64,000 nucleotides of DNA, taken from Astragalus membranaceus. Lineage: Eukaryota; Streptophyta; Magnoliopsida; Fabales; Fabaceae. The DNA lies in contig CM076847.1 in assembly GCA_039519185.1 (NCBI GenBank), forward strand, positions 79,273,100 to 79,337,099. Reading direction: 5' to 3'. Under the pieces are notes generated by a model. It had not been told where the DNA came from. It ran no database searches and saw only the letters and a list, made by a program, of their open reading frames with translations. The position numbers were made by a program, and so were the translations under genes. This document shows, piece by piece, positions 24,402-35,660 of the stretch (its first letter is position 1; the number at the start of each line of letters is the position of its first letter).

Positions 24402-25146
24402 TAGAGCTGTCAATTTGGGCCCAGCCCATTGGGCCGGCCCAATGGCCCGATTTTTTGGTTGGGCCTGGGCTCTAAAATTAGTAGCCCAAAATCAACGGTA
24501 TCTTTTTTGGCCCGGCCCGATGGGCCCGATGATAGTATTGGGCCGGGCCGGGCCGGGCCGATGGGCTTCGGGCCGGCCCGTTACTTTTTTGTTTTAGTTT
24601 TAAAATTTTAAAATATGGTCCAATAAAAAATGGAGCAATTTTTTAAAGTAAAAAAAAAAAGTAAATAAATTTTGTGTAAATCTCTAATATTCATCTGTTT
24701 GTGTAAATCTCTAATAAAAAAGTAAAGAAAATAGAGCAATTTGTTTAAGAAAATGAAGCAATTTTGTGTAAATCTCTAATATTTCTCTGTTTGTATTGTA
24801 CCCGTCATGTCCAATGAAATAAAGGAAAAAGGTTAATTAAAGTTAGCAAACACTAAAGTACTGCGAAATTGTAAACTACACCGTGGAAGTCATAAATTGT
24901 ATCAGCTCCATATTTTAACGAGACATTAAAACTATTTTTGTCAAAATTCTAAAAAGTCAATGATTGTGGCCCGTTGGGTTGGCCCATTGGGCTGGCCCGT
25001 TGGCCCATGGGCTGGTGGTGAGCGGGCTCGGGCCGTAAATTTTGCAGCCCATCAAAATATCGGGCCGACCCGGCCCGGCCCGTATACGCTGTCTGGCCCG
25101 ATGGGCCGGGGCGGGCGGGCCCAAACCCGGCCCATTGACAGCTCTA
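24402..25146. mobile_element. hAT MITE with GGCCC-rich ends (745 bp)
   Basis: Ends TAGAGCTGTCAATTTGGGC and GCCCATTGACAGCTCTA are inverted. Exact 8-bp target duplication GCTGCCAC at 24394-24401 and 25147-25154. The subterminal regions are made of GGCCCG/GGGCC runs; the centre is AT-rich. No transposase. Confidence 0.92.
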
Positions 25147-25154
25147 GCTGCCAC

Positions 25155-25692
25155 GTGTCCAATTTTTGGACATTTTAGACATTTCGCACTAAAAAGCTGC
25201 AAAAGCATCCTGAAAAGCAGCCAAAAGACAGAAAAAAATACCAAAAAAGCTGCGAAACAGTAAAAGGCAAAAAAAATGAGAAAAATCTACAAAAGCAGCA
25301 TGACCCGCACTGACGCGTCAGAGTTTTTAAAATTTTTTTTCCATTTTTTTAAATAACTTTTTCCTGTTCTTTTTAAAATCACTTTTTTTAAATCACTTTT
25401 TCCAATTTTTTTCTGAATTTTTTTTTCGTTTATTTTTCAAAAAATTCATTTTTTTTGCCAGATTTTTACTATTTTTTTTTTGGGATTACCAAAAATTACC
25501 AAATAACTATTTTATAATTACTAAAAATGAGTAAAATGCCAATGAGAGCGCCAACGAGAGTGGCAACTAGAGTGCAACGGGAGTACAGACTTTTTTCAAA
25601 CTATTTCCAACTCAACTTTTTTAAAAAAAAAAAATTATTCATTTTTATAATTTACTCAAACTACTAAAAATAATCAATTTAACCACTATTAA
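25155..25692. repeat. Helitron-family related repeat (left part)
   Basis: The stretch TGTCCAATTTTTGGACATTTTAGACATTT ... AAAAAGCTGCAAAAGC recurs, inverted, at 41900-42070 and 42400-42480. TACCAAATAACTATTTTATA (25498) recurs at 35438. A short run of GAGAGCGCCAACGAGAG units (25543-25590) is shared with 35477-35655. These shared blocks mark a repeated family in the window; the boundaries are not resolved. Confidence 0.5.
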
Positions 25693-26931
25693 TCTACACT
25701 ATATTTATCTACATATGACTTTACCAATACCTCCATTCTATCGAAAAGACACCTCAAATTTTTGAGGGTAAAAATGTCATTACACTCTATTTTTTCTTTT
25801 TTTTCTCTTTACTATCTAAAAAACAAGAAGACTTAATGACTATTTAAATTAGTAATTAATATTTAAAACAATAATTTCTTATTGATAATCTAATATCTAA
25901 CTTTTATTATCTACTATAATCTACTAATCAACTAAAATAATCAATTGAAACTACGAGATAGCTGCACTGATAAATAAAAAACACGGGATAACTCCAGTGA
26001 TATATAAAAAAACACGGGATTAATATTTACCATTGATATTTATAAGTTTTTTTGACAATTTATAATTAAAAAAACACGGGATTAATATTTACCATTGATA
26101 TTTATAATTTTTTTTTGACAATTTATAATTAATATTTACCATTGATAATTATAATTTTGGAAAACTACTATCAACCTACTATAATCTACTAATCAACTCA
26201 AATAATCTAGGCTTACAGGTCATTTTGGCCCCTGCAAAATACACATTAATCCATTTTGGCCCCTGCAAAATAAAAAACTTTAAAGAAGCCCCTGTAAAAT
26301 AGTTATTTGTTCAGTTAGGCCCTCGCTGTTAGTTTCCCCCTAACGTTGTTAGTGGTAGCCTACGTGGACTTCTGACTTGGCATCCACTCTGAACACGTGT
26401 GTAGCCACGTGGTTTGGTTAAAGGTCACTAGGTTTCTTCTTCTCTCTCTCTTTGAAACCCATTAGAGTTCTACTTCTTCTCTCTCACATTAATCCATTTT
26501 CGTCTTCTCTCTTCTTCTTCCCATCGTTTCTTTTCTTCTCTCTCTCTGAAATGGCAGGAAGCAACGCATCTTCGAACGCAACTTCAAGGCATGGAGAACT
26601 ACCTGTTTGTGGATGTGGAGATCCTATGCGACTATGGATCTCAAATACAGCTGAAAACCCAAGAAGGAAATTCTGGAAGTGTGTTAATTGGGGGGTAATT
26701 ACGATTTAGGGTTCCATCTTTTCTTCCCTTTTATTTGATTTTGTTTTCTTTTTTGTTAATTCTAATCATAAATTTATTCTGGACATTGTTTACAGAGGAA
26801 AACAACAAGTGTAATGCCCAAATATTTATGTGTTCAATTATTTATTTATTTATTTATTTATTTTAGTTGGTGTAATTATATTAACGTTGGATTGAGAGGT
26901 GTGTAATTGGGTTTTAGGTGATGGCGTTAGT

Positions 26932-27090
26932 TAGAGATGTCAAAACGGGCTTGGCCCGCCGGGCCGGCCCGTTGGCCCACCAAAATAAGGCGGGCAGGGC
27001 TAAGGAATTGATGCCCGCCGGCCCGCGTTGCCCGGCCCGCTTCGCCCGCTAGCCCGCGGGCTAAATACTGTGGCGGGCCAAACCGCCCGT

Positions 27091-27121
<31 letters not shown>

Positions 27122-27297
27122 TTCAGTGTAAATTGACGGGCCAGCCCGCTAGCCCGCCAGCCCGCCAGCCCGCCACTTCGCGGGCAGGGCATGAATTTTC
27201 GGCCCGCGTTCGGTTAACGGGCCGGGCCGGGCCGCCCATTTTTTCGCGGGCATGTCGCTTAACGGGCCGGGCCGGGCCGCCCGTTTTGACACCCCTA
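26932..27297. mobile_element. hAT MITE inside the solo LTR (366 bp)
   Basis: Ends TAGAGATGTCAAAACGGGC and GCCCGTTTTGACACCCCTA are inverted. Exact 8-bp duplication GCGTTAGT at 26924-26931 and 27298-27305. The interior is mostly GGGCCGGCCCG-type sequence with a short T run. No coding. Confidence 0.93.
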
Positions 27298-27899
27298 GCG
27301 TTAGTGATCGGGCTTAAGCTGGAGGAAAACCCGTGATCCAAGCCCGCTAGCTAGGCGCATAGGAGAAGCGCCTAGGCTAGGGTTTAGTGGCATTTGCAAA
27401 TTGTTGAGAAAGAAAGAAAGGAGAGTTGCGAATAGAGAGAGGAGAAGAGAGAAAGGGGTACGGCGCGAATTCAAGAGAGGAGAAGAATAGGAGAATTTCG
27501 CAAATTCAAGGGAGCAGAGAGGAGCTGTGTTGCTGAGGTTCTGTTGGTGATTTGATCAAGAGAATTGGTGCTCTCCTAATATAAGGTAAGGGTGGGGTTC
27601 TTCCTTATAATAGGGTTCTATGACGGGGGTTATGTGGGAATAGATCCTATGATGCCTAGGGTTTGATTTTGATGTGTAGTTCGGTGTTAGTTGAATTGTA
27701 TATAGGTTGATTTGAGAATAATTGCTCGTTGGTGATTGTTGTGATCCTAAAAATTGGTGGTTCATTGTTGTTATAACTAATTGCATGCTAGGTGTTCGAT
27801 AAAATGTTTGTTTGGTGTTGTGATTCGCAAATTATGGTGATTGGTGCTGGTGATTAACAATTGGTGATGTAAATTGGTGAATTAACGAAGTTTTAGACC

Positions 27900-28445
27900 C
27901 CTAGGGCGCCATGGGCGCCATTGTCCTAGTTGCTGATTTTGGCGCCCTGCTGCTGGGCGCCGTGTGCCAATGTCGCGTTTTGGTGTCATGTTGCTGTTTT
28001 TGGCGCCCAGTGCCTGGGCGCCGTGCCTGGTGTGTGTATCTGTGTGCCAGGAAGTTGTTGCTGTTGTCTTCTGAGTCATGGGCGCCATGGGCGCCAGAGT
28101 TGCTGATGTTGGGTTCCTGTGCGTGTTGCAGTTTTTGGCGCCCAGTGCCTGGGCGTCGTGCCTGGGGTGTGCTCCTGCGCCAAGTTGCGTTTCTGTTGTG
28201 TTCTGGGTTGTCTGGGCGCCAAGGGCGCCATGTCCTGCAGTGTTGCATGTTGTGTTGCTGTCTGTTGCTAGGCGCCCTGCTCCTGGGCGCCAAAGTCATC
28301 TGTGTTGCGTTGGTTGCCAGGCGCCCTGCTCCTGGGCGCCAAGTTCAGTGTTGTTGCCTGTTGCTGGGCGCCCTGCTCCTGGGCGCCAGCTTTCTGTGTT
28401 GCGTGTTCCCTGCTAGGCGCCCAGTGCCTGGGCGCCATTTTCAGG
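27900..28445. repeat. GGGCGCC-rich minisatellite in the LTR
   Basis: Many copies of GGCGCC within units such as GCGCCCTGCTCCTGGGCGCC, separated by TTGCTG-rich spacers. Open frames on both strands here are a by-product of the repeat. Confidence 0.75.
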
Positions 28446-28639
28446 ATGTTGCTCAATTTTTCCCCGGTTTTGTTTTTGACATATCTTTTGACTCGGGAGT
28501 CCGATTTAGACGTTTCAAAATGTTTTGGAAAGCTTATTCAGAGGCCTAACTGAATATTCTAATTTGAGTCAAAGTGGCCCATTTTTCTGGAAAATTTGTT
28601 TACCGTTGGTGTAGTCGTTAAATGGTGATGTTCTACAAG

Positions 28640-29220
28640 AAAATTGTCGTGTCTCAAATACTTTGAAAAATTGTCGTTTGTCTCCGGTGTTGTGAAAAAC
28701 CCTCGTGTCTTAAATGTTTTAGAAAATTGTTGTCATCTTGGTGTATTGGTGCAGTTTTGGAAAATTGTTGTCTTCTTGGTGTCTTGGTGTTGTTTTGGGA
28801 AATTGTTGTCCTCTAGGTGCCTTGGTGCGGTTTGATGCTAGGTGTGAAGGCTCAAACCTTGGTGTTGTTGGAACTAGGTGTGAAGGTTCCAAGTCTTGTT
28901 GTTCCGTTGTGTTAGGTGGTTGGGTTTTCGGTGTCGTTGTGGCTAGGTGTGAAAGCCCAACTTTGGTGATATTTGGTGATTGTTGTTGGTGTGTCACGTT
29001 GTGACTAATTTGGTGATTGTCTGTGTGCATTCATGGTGTCGCATACAGCATATGCATTTATTTTGGTGAAGGCCTTTGGTCTTGGAGCTAGGTGTGAAAG
29101 CTCAAATTTTCTAAAACTGGTGAGCCTGGTGTGAAAGCTCGATTTTTGGTGAATTGGTGAGCCTGGTGTGAAAGCTCTCAATTTTGGTGACGCCCCTATT
29201 TACGGGCAAGACTTTTGGTG
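28640..29220. repeat. Degenerate TTGGTG / GGTGTGAAAGCTC repeats in the LTR
   Basis: Imperfect repeats of TTGTTGTCCTCTTGGTGTC and of GCCTGGTGTGAAAGCTC occur through the middle of the solo LTR. Confidence 0.6.
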
Positions 29221-30553
29221 ATTTTGGTACCACATGCATATGCCCGTTGGTGTGGGTTGCATTCATGCATTGTCATGACATATGGTGACTGGTTGTAATG
29301 TTTATAATTTGATGTAATGCTTATAATTGGTTGTATGTTTGTAAATTGATGTGTGTAGTGGAGTGGTAGATATAGTATCATATTCTAGCATATTTCCTAT
29401 CATTTTATGCTATTATATTGGAGATATCTCACCCTTTCTGTTTGAATGTTACCCCTATGCGGTAACGTGCAGGTGATTGCGAGTGAAGGCTTAGGTACCT
29501 TTGCTATTCTGAGTCGGTGTCCTTTGCTTTGATGTGTAACACGGGGATAAACGCTAAACTTTGGTTGTTATGTTTTGTTATTTGGAGTCCATTCAGGACG
29601 TGGTTATTTTATGTTTTAGAACTTATATTATATTCCGCTGCGTGGTGATGTATTTTTGACAAGGTGCTATTTATATCGTATGAGACGTTTTATTTAATGA
29701 TGGATGTGTGACATCTCTTTTCGAAATACGAAAAAAAAAATTGTAACTCTGATTTTTATTAAATAATTGCCGGGTAGAAAATGGGTGTTACAACAAGCTG
29801 CAAGTTGTTTGTTTGGGATGATGAGCTTGATTTTGAGGGATGGCCCATGGAGACAGCGACTGGTCCCCATTCAAGTCGTGAAAACCCTAAAGCTGTAGAG
29901 GCAGCAACAACATCAACTTCAAAGACTTGTCATGCAAATGTTGTGATGTATTAAACGATTGGGAGTCAAGGAAAATTACTAAACTGAAGCTCAAGTTGTT
30001 AAATGAGAAGAAAAAGATGAAGTGGATGCAAGGAATTCTCATATTTGCCATTTTGTACTTAGCATATCAGAAAAGTTGGTTGGCTTAGGATTACTGTTAG
30101 TGACCAATCAAAGTATGTTTAGGAAGTTATTTATGTAAGATGTACTAATGGATGTTATCTATGAAATGAATTTGTTTACCAACAAGTTATTAAACCATTT
30201 GAGGTTCAATATTTGCTGCATAACTGTTAAAAAATTTCTGCATACTTAACTTGTAAAATTGGTGCATAGTGAAATAGAAAACATAATGACATGAAATGTC
30301 ATACACATAAGTAAGTTGGTTAAAATAGTAAGTTGGTTTTCAATTGATTGTAAATAAGCCACCAAACCATGGGTAATTCATTTGATTTCAGCTGGATAAT
30401 GTCATACACAAAATACATACGTGGGAAAGGTCACCAAAATACATTAGAGGCTACATAAAATGGCGTGTATCAAAATACAAACGAAGTTGGCTACTAATGC
30501 CAATGTACCAAAGATACATAAAACACAAAACACTAAACCATGTACTAAAAGGC

Positions 30554-33459
30554 CTAAACTATATTTTCTTGTGTAAGATCCCCATCTTGGCTAGTTTCTT
30601 CTTCATCACCGACCATTAGTGGTTTGTTTGGGTCACTACCAGGACCTGTATAAGGTAATACAGTCCTCCTAAGCCTTGTGCTATATCTTTGCCTCTTAAC
30701 AGCCAGTTTTGGTCTCTTTGCCACTCTATTGACAGATGGTTCTGTAGTTTGAGATGATGCAGTAGCAGTTGCTTGAAATGCAGGCACAAACACTCCTGGT
30801 TGCATGAAATGATGTGATGCAGGTGCAGTGGGATTGGAAGCAGGTGCAGAAGCAGAAGCAGGAGCAGAAGCAGGGGCTTCACCTAGTTCAGTGGGATTGG
30901 AAGCAGGTGCAGGTGCAGGTTCAGAAGCAGGTTCAACTGGTTCACGGGCTTCAACTGGTTCACCTTTCTTAGGTTTTCTCTACAAATAAAAGTTTGAGCA
31001 ATCAATGGTGAGTTAATGTTTAAGCTTACTTCATAGTAGAAAACATAGTGATGTAGCATTACCTTTCTCTTTTGTGCTTCTGGATTGATCTCAGTGGCCT
31101 TGCAACTCCTGATGTTGTGGCCTAATTCATCACACTTGGTGCATCTATAAGTCGTTCCAACTCTCCTTAGTTTAGTTGCATTAGGTTCCTCATCTGGTTG
31201 CCTCCTCCTAAGTTTTTTAGGCCTGCCAGGAGGTCTTTTATAACATGGTGGCAGCATGTCTTCCACCTCAACCTCAGGCCACTTATCTTGGCCATTTATG
31301 GCACTAACACCATGGCGATATGCTAGTTCATAGCTGAATCTTGTATAACAGGCATCAACAAAATCCTCAGGTTTATTTTGTCTATAAGAGATGGCAGCAC
31401 AAGCATGTCTACAAGGAATACCAACTAGCTGCCAAAAATTACAGCTACATTCTAATTTCCCTAGATCAACTATAAATGCTGGACCTCCAAATATACTTAT
31501 GACCTGAAACTGAAGGTCACCAGCCCATGTTGCAACCCAATTGCCACTTCCCTCAACCTCCTTATCCAACCTCATCCTAGGTTTAGGCATTACTCTATGT
31601 GACCCCCATCATAAGATCCCTAATGACAGTTCCACCACCAAATTTCTTCTTGCAATTTGCATATAAATGCATGACACACAATCTATGCTCAAGCCCCATC
31701 TCCTCAAACATTTGGATCAAACCCTAAAACATAAAAACAGAAAAACAGAAAAGAAAAAGGATTAATGATTAAACAGAAAACCAGAAAAACAGAAAAGAAA
31801 CATTCTCCAATAGATAGACATTACCTTTTGCTGGTCAGATATAAATATCCATCTTCTATCTTCACCAATATCCTCTAACAACAAAGTTAGAAACAATCTC
31901 CAAGACTCTTTACATTTTGTTTCAACCACGACAAATGCAAATGGAAAATACTCATCATTTGGATCTCTTCCTACAGCTACTAGAAGTTGACCACCATACT
32001 TGGTTTTGAGATGGCATCCATCTACACATATAAATGGTCTACATCCTTTAAGGAACCCCTTCTTGCACCCATCAAAACAAAAGTAAAAACTTTGAAATCT
32101 TGGCACACTCTCTGGTGATGACCTCACCATATTGATTTTACAAGTGTTTCCTTCATTTACCCTCCTCAACTCTGCTGCATACTTCCAAAATAAAGCATAC
32201 TGTTTATCTACATCACCTTCAACCATTCGTTTTGCTATTTTTTTTGCCCTCCAAGCTCTTCCCCAGGTAATCCCAGCTTTGTAGTTTACCCTAATGCCAT
32301 TCATCACTTCTCTCACCTTCACCTTGTCAGTAGTTTGTAGTCTTTTGGCCACTGTTTTTGCAACCCAACTACTCCTAGCATTACAATTATTTAACACTCT
32401 TGCACATGTGTGGGTCCCCCTCCACGTTTTCATCCCAAAGGTCAATTTGTGTGCAACTTTACTGACACGGGCATAAAAGCCACAGCCTTGCTTGCACTCC
32501 ACTTGCACCCTCTTTTTGTCATTTTTCTTAAACTTTATCTCCTTACCATTTAGTATTGACCATTCTCTAATTGCATCTCCAAACTCATCAAGACTTTTAA
32601 ACTCCAACCCCACTTTGAGCTTGTAATTCTTGTCAAGTTCAAGAGGATTAAACATGTCATACCTTGGACTTCCCCTTCCATCCTCCTCTTCTTTATCTGG
32701 GTCACTGCTACCCAATTCCTCAGATATGTATGTATCATCATCTGGTGCAGTAGAGCCTACAGGAACTCTACTAGACCCTGCACCCCCTCCACTAGAGGTA
32801 GGACCAACTCCACTTGAGCTTGCACCAGCCCCTCTTTTGGTTGGTGTTCTTTTTGCCCTACACTTCACTCTATATGGGGTGCCATTGATCACAATTCTAG
32901 ACCCACTAGGAGATAAAATTGGTGGTGATGGAACTCTATATGGTGTATGTGGTTCCTCTTCTGATTTTTCTTCCTCACTGTTGTGTTCATCTTCAGGACC
33001 AAAACCATCATCTTTCCCATGTGCTCTCTCCTCTTCACTATCATCTAAATGGACACCCTTAAGTTCATCATCACTGTAATCATCATTGGATTCCTCATCT
33101 TTGTCTTCCTCATTAGCATACTGTTCCTCCTCATTGATTTCATTAGCAACACTTCCAAATAGCTCAAAGTGCTCTACGTATATATGAGCTTCAACTCCCC
33201 TATTTGTAGCATACTCTGCTATATCTAAAGCATCAACATCACCTAAAATTATCCTAAATAACCCATCTTCATTAGCTTTCCACCATAATCTATATGTACC
33301 AGACTGATACCCTAAATTCTTCACTATATCAGTAGCTTCAAAATAACTCCATTTGTCCACATCTTGACCTTTAATAGCTGTTTCACCCCCTCCTTCGTAC
33401 TCTAGTGTCTCTTTCTTAATAAACTTTCCACCATAGTGGAAGACAACAGTAATAGACAT
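30554..33459 (-). pseudogene. MULE-2 mudrA-like transposase, catalytic region deleted
   Basis: Exons (minus): 31825-33459, about 31063-31723, 30554-30979. The start at 33459 (MSITVVFHYGGKF) follows a TTCTTACAG acceptor, as in MULE-1. Domains: PB1-like (HYGGKF, DVDKWSYFEA), acidic linker, MuDR DNA-binding (FKSLDEFGDAIREW), catalytic block with ICVDGCHLKTKYGGQ and FISDQQK, SWIM (CSCNFWQLVGIPCRHAC), GRPKKLRRRQ, CCHC (CTKCDELGHNIRSC), and an Ala/Pro-rich tail in place of the ATDPN tail of MULE-1. Against MULE-1, about 280 bp are missing at about 31605, joining LMMG to the HRVMPKP region out of frame. The lost part contains the NNLAEAFNS-type segment expected to supply the catalytic Glu. Exon 1 itself is fully open for 545 codons. 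Confidence 0.9.
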
Positions 33460-34125
33460 TACTGTAAGAAAAAGGGTGCCAATCAGTGAACCAAAATAGA
33501 CATTAAACAAGTTATACTACAAAAGGGATAAAATAGACTTTTCAGCTTAAAATAAAAGGGATATAGCAGAAGCATTAAAGAATCTCTCCAAACTTCAACA
33601 CCACACTGAATGACACGGTGGTCCCCTTTCCCTTTCCCAGAAATTAAAACAGTAGTGACAACACAACAATAGAGTACGAGAGCATGTACAAACCTGTTTT
33701 TTTCCAAAATGAAGCGTCGTCTTCTTCCTTCATCAATCAGCAGCTTCTTCATGCACCCTCTTCCGCCGTCTTCTTCCTACACCCTCTTCCGTCGTCTTCT
33801 TCCTGCACCCTCTTCCTTCGTCAATCAACTGAGCTGAAGAAGTAGACCTCTAATGGCTTTCAGAGAGAGAGAGAGAAGAAACCTAGTGACCTTTAATCAA
33901 ACCACGTGGCTACACACGCGGCTACACACGTGTTCAGAGTGGATGCCAAGTCAGAAGTCCACGTAGGCTATCACTAACAGCGTTAGGGGGAAACTAACAG
34001 CGAGGGCCTAACTGAACAAATAACAATTTTACAGGGGCTTCTTTAAAGTTTTTTATTTTGCAGGGGCCAAAATGGATTAATGTGTATTTTGCAGGGGCCA
34101 AAATGACCTTTAAGCCAATAATCTA

Positions 34126-35217
34126 ATATAAAAACACGGAATAACTGCAATAATCTACTATAATCTACTAATCAACTCAAGTAATCAATTGAAACTATGA
34201 GATAACTGCAATGATATATAAAAACACACGGGATAATTACACCAATATATTAAAAAACACAAGATTAATATTTGTTGTTGATAACTAAATTTTTTGAAGA
34301 CTATTATAAACCTACTATCTAAAAAACAATAATATTTAATGACTATTTAAACTACTGATTAATATTTAAAATAAATATTTCTTATTGATAATGTACTATA
34401 TCTCTTTTACTATCTACTAAAATCTACTAATCAACTAAAATAATCAATTGAAACTACGAGATAACTGCACTGATATATAACAAAAACACGAAATTAATCT
34501 TTGTCATTGATAATTAAAAAATTTGAAGCCTACTACTACAAACCTACTATCTAAAAAATAAGCAGACTTAATGACTATTTAAATTACTAATTAATATATA
34601 AAACAATTATTTTTTATCGATAATCTACTATCAAACAAATTTACTATCTACTATCAACTAAAATAATCAATTGAAACTACCAGATAACTGCAGTGATATA
34701 TAAAAAACACAGGGATAACTGCACTGATATATAAAAAAACACGGGATTAATATTTGTCATTGATAATTATAATTTTTGAAAGCTACTATCTAAAAAGACA
34801 AGAAGGCTTAATGACTATTTAAACTGATTAATATTTAAAACACACGCGACAAATATTTGTCACTAATACCTAAAAAAGGACAAATAATTGATACTCATAT
34901 ATAAAAAAACACGAGATAAATATTTGTTATTGATAATCTACTATCTACAATAATCTACTAATCAACTAAAATAATCAATTGAAACTATGAGATAACTGCA
35001 CTGATACATAAAAAAACACTGGACAACTGCACTAATATATAAAAAAATACGGGGTAATGTTTAGATATTTAAATACTGTCTAAATTCATTCATAAAAAGA
35101 ACACGACAGCACCTGTGCGAATGCAAGTCATCCTCTATATTTTACAATTGATTTTAGATTAATGAGATTTCAAATTAACGTTTCTATTTGAGGTAATCGT
35201 ATCACGCAACGCGATCG
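34126..35217. repeat. Helitron body: diverged tandem repeats
   Basis: Several ~200-bp units with CTATCTAAAAAACAA, TTAATGACTATTTAAA, ATAATCAATTGAAACTA and CACGGGATTAATATTTGTCA, matching units left of MULE-2 (25830-26200). Non-coding. Confidence 0.6.
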
Positions 35218-35247
35218 GCCCGTGCGGATACACGGGTATAGTACTAG

Positions 35248-35476
35248 TTGTCAGAAAAACCTATACCTTTAACAAAATTTTCAAAGACTAAAATTTCCAA
35301 AAAACTAAATTATTAAATTGATATTATACTCAATAATTGAATAATCTAAAAAACATTTATTTACTATAATCTCTCTACTAAAATCAATCAATTTTTTCAT
35401 AAAAAATAAAATCAATCAATTTAACCACTACAAAAAATTACCAAATAACTATTTTATAATTACTAAGAAAGAGTAA
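35248..35476. other. AT-rich sequence flanking the Helitron end
   Basis: Resembles 25480-25690 in part (ATCAATTTAACCACTA; TACCAAATAACTATTTTATA), so it is probably a second fragment of the same repeat family. Confidence 0.4.
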
Positions 35477-35660
35477 AATGCCAACGGGAGAGCAACCGGG
35501 AGTGCCAACGGGAGTGCCAACGAGAGCGGGAGTGCCAACGGGACTGCCAACATGAGTGCCAACGGGAGTGGCAACGAGAGTGCCAACGGGAGATGTAACG
35601 AGAGTGCCAACGGGAGGGCCAACGAGGATGCAAATGGGGGGGTCAACGTGGATGCATATT
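35477..35660. repeat. Minisatellite of GAGTGCCAACGG units
   Basis: About 14 imperfect 12-bp units (GAGTGCCAACGG and variants). An inverted, shorter relative lies at 41607-41660 and a third at 25543-25590. Next to it a Helitron-like hairpin CCTGTGCGTATGCACGGG follows at 35792-35809. Confidence 0.8.

Larger units (their letters stand above)
26810..29792 (+). mobile_element. Solo LTR, probably Ty3/gypsy (Tekay/Del-like)
   Basis: Starts TGTAATGCCC and ends GGGTGTTACA, with the 5-bp target duplication ACAAG at 26805-26809 and 29793-29797. No internal gag-pol, PBS or second LTR is present, so it is a solo LTR of ~2.6 kb without the nested hAT. TGTAAYRCCC ... GGGTGTTACA ends and multi-kilobase length fit chromoviral gypsy LTRs; the lineage is an inference. 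It interrupts exon 2 of the MULE-2 accessory gene. Confidence 0.82.
26551..30088 (+). pseudogene. MULE-2 accessory gene: GRF-type zinc finger with C-terminal transmembrane segment, split by a solo LTR
   Basis: Exon 1, 26551-26694, starts MAGSNASSNATSRHGELP and holds CGCGDPMRLWISNTAEN then RRKFWKC. Exon 2 begins at 26796, is interrupted at 26809 by the LTR insertion and resumes at 29798 (CKLFVWDDELDFEG). Removing the insertion and one TSD copy rejoins the frame exactly. After a one-base slip near 29930 the frame continues as basic sequence (KLKLKLLNEKKKMKW) and a hydrophobic stretch (GILIFAILYLAYQKSW) to a stop at 30088; without the slip it stops at 29954. The C-terminal basic plus hydrophobic layout and the YQK motif match the MULE-1 gene. 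This is a conserved small membrane-anchored zinc-finger protein of unknown role. Confidence 0.8.
26210..34116 (-). mobile_element. MULE-2: two-gene Mutator-like element with long TIRs
   Basis: TIRs of ~240 bp: left GGCTTACAGGTCATTTTGGC, right inverse ending AAATGACCTTTAAGCC. They extend inward to the shared CACTAGGTTTCTTCTTCTCT. Exact 9-bp target duplication AATAATCTA at 26201-26209 and 34117-34125. It carries a mudrA-like gene on the minus strand and a GRF-finger gene on the plus strand, again convergent. The same organisation as MULE-1 with diverged TIR sequence shows they are relatives but not recent copies. Confidence 0.95.
25693..35247 (+). mobile_element. Putative non-autonomous Helitron containing MULE-2
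   Basis: The right end has a hairpin GCCCGTGCGGATACACGGGT (35218-35237) followed by ATAGTA and CTAG at 35244-35247, then T: the Helitron 3' signature (hairpin, about 10 nt, CTRR, insertion before T). The proposed left end, TCTACACTATATTTATCTAC at 25693 preceded by A, fits Helitron TC-type 5' ends. On both sides of MULE-2 the body has repeated units with CAATTGAAACTACGAGATAA, CTGCACTGATATATAAAAA and ACACGGGATTAATATTTG. No Rep/helicase gene. The 5' end is the weaker call. Confidence 0.5.

Noticed and set aside
27911..28549. 212-codon open frame on the plus strand and overlapping ones on the minus strand
   Set aside because: Created by the GGGCGCC minisatellite inside the solo LTR; open on several frames, so not a gene.
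35477..35660. Possible CRISPR-like array
   Set aside because: Units are contiguous 12-bp minisatellite repeats without unique spacers, in a plant nuclear genome.
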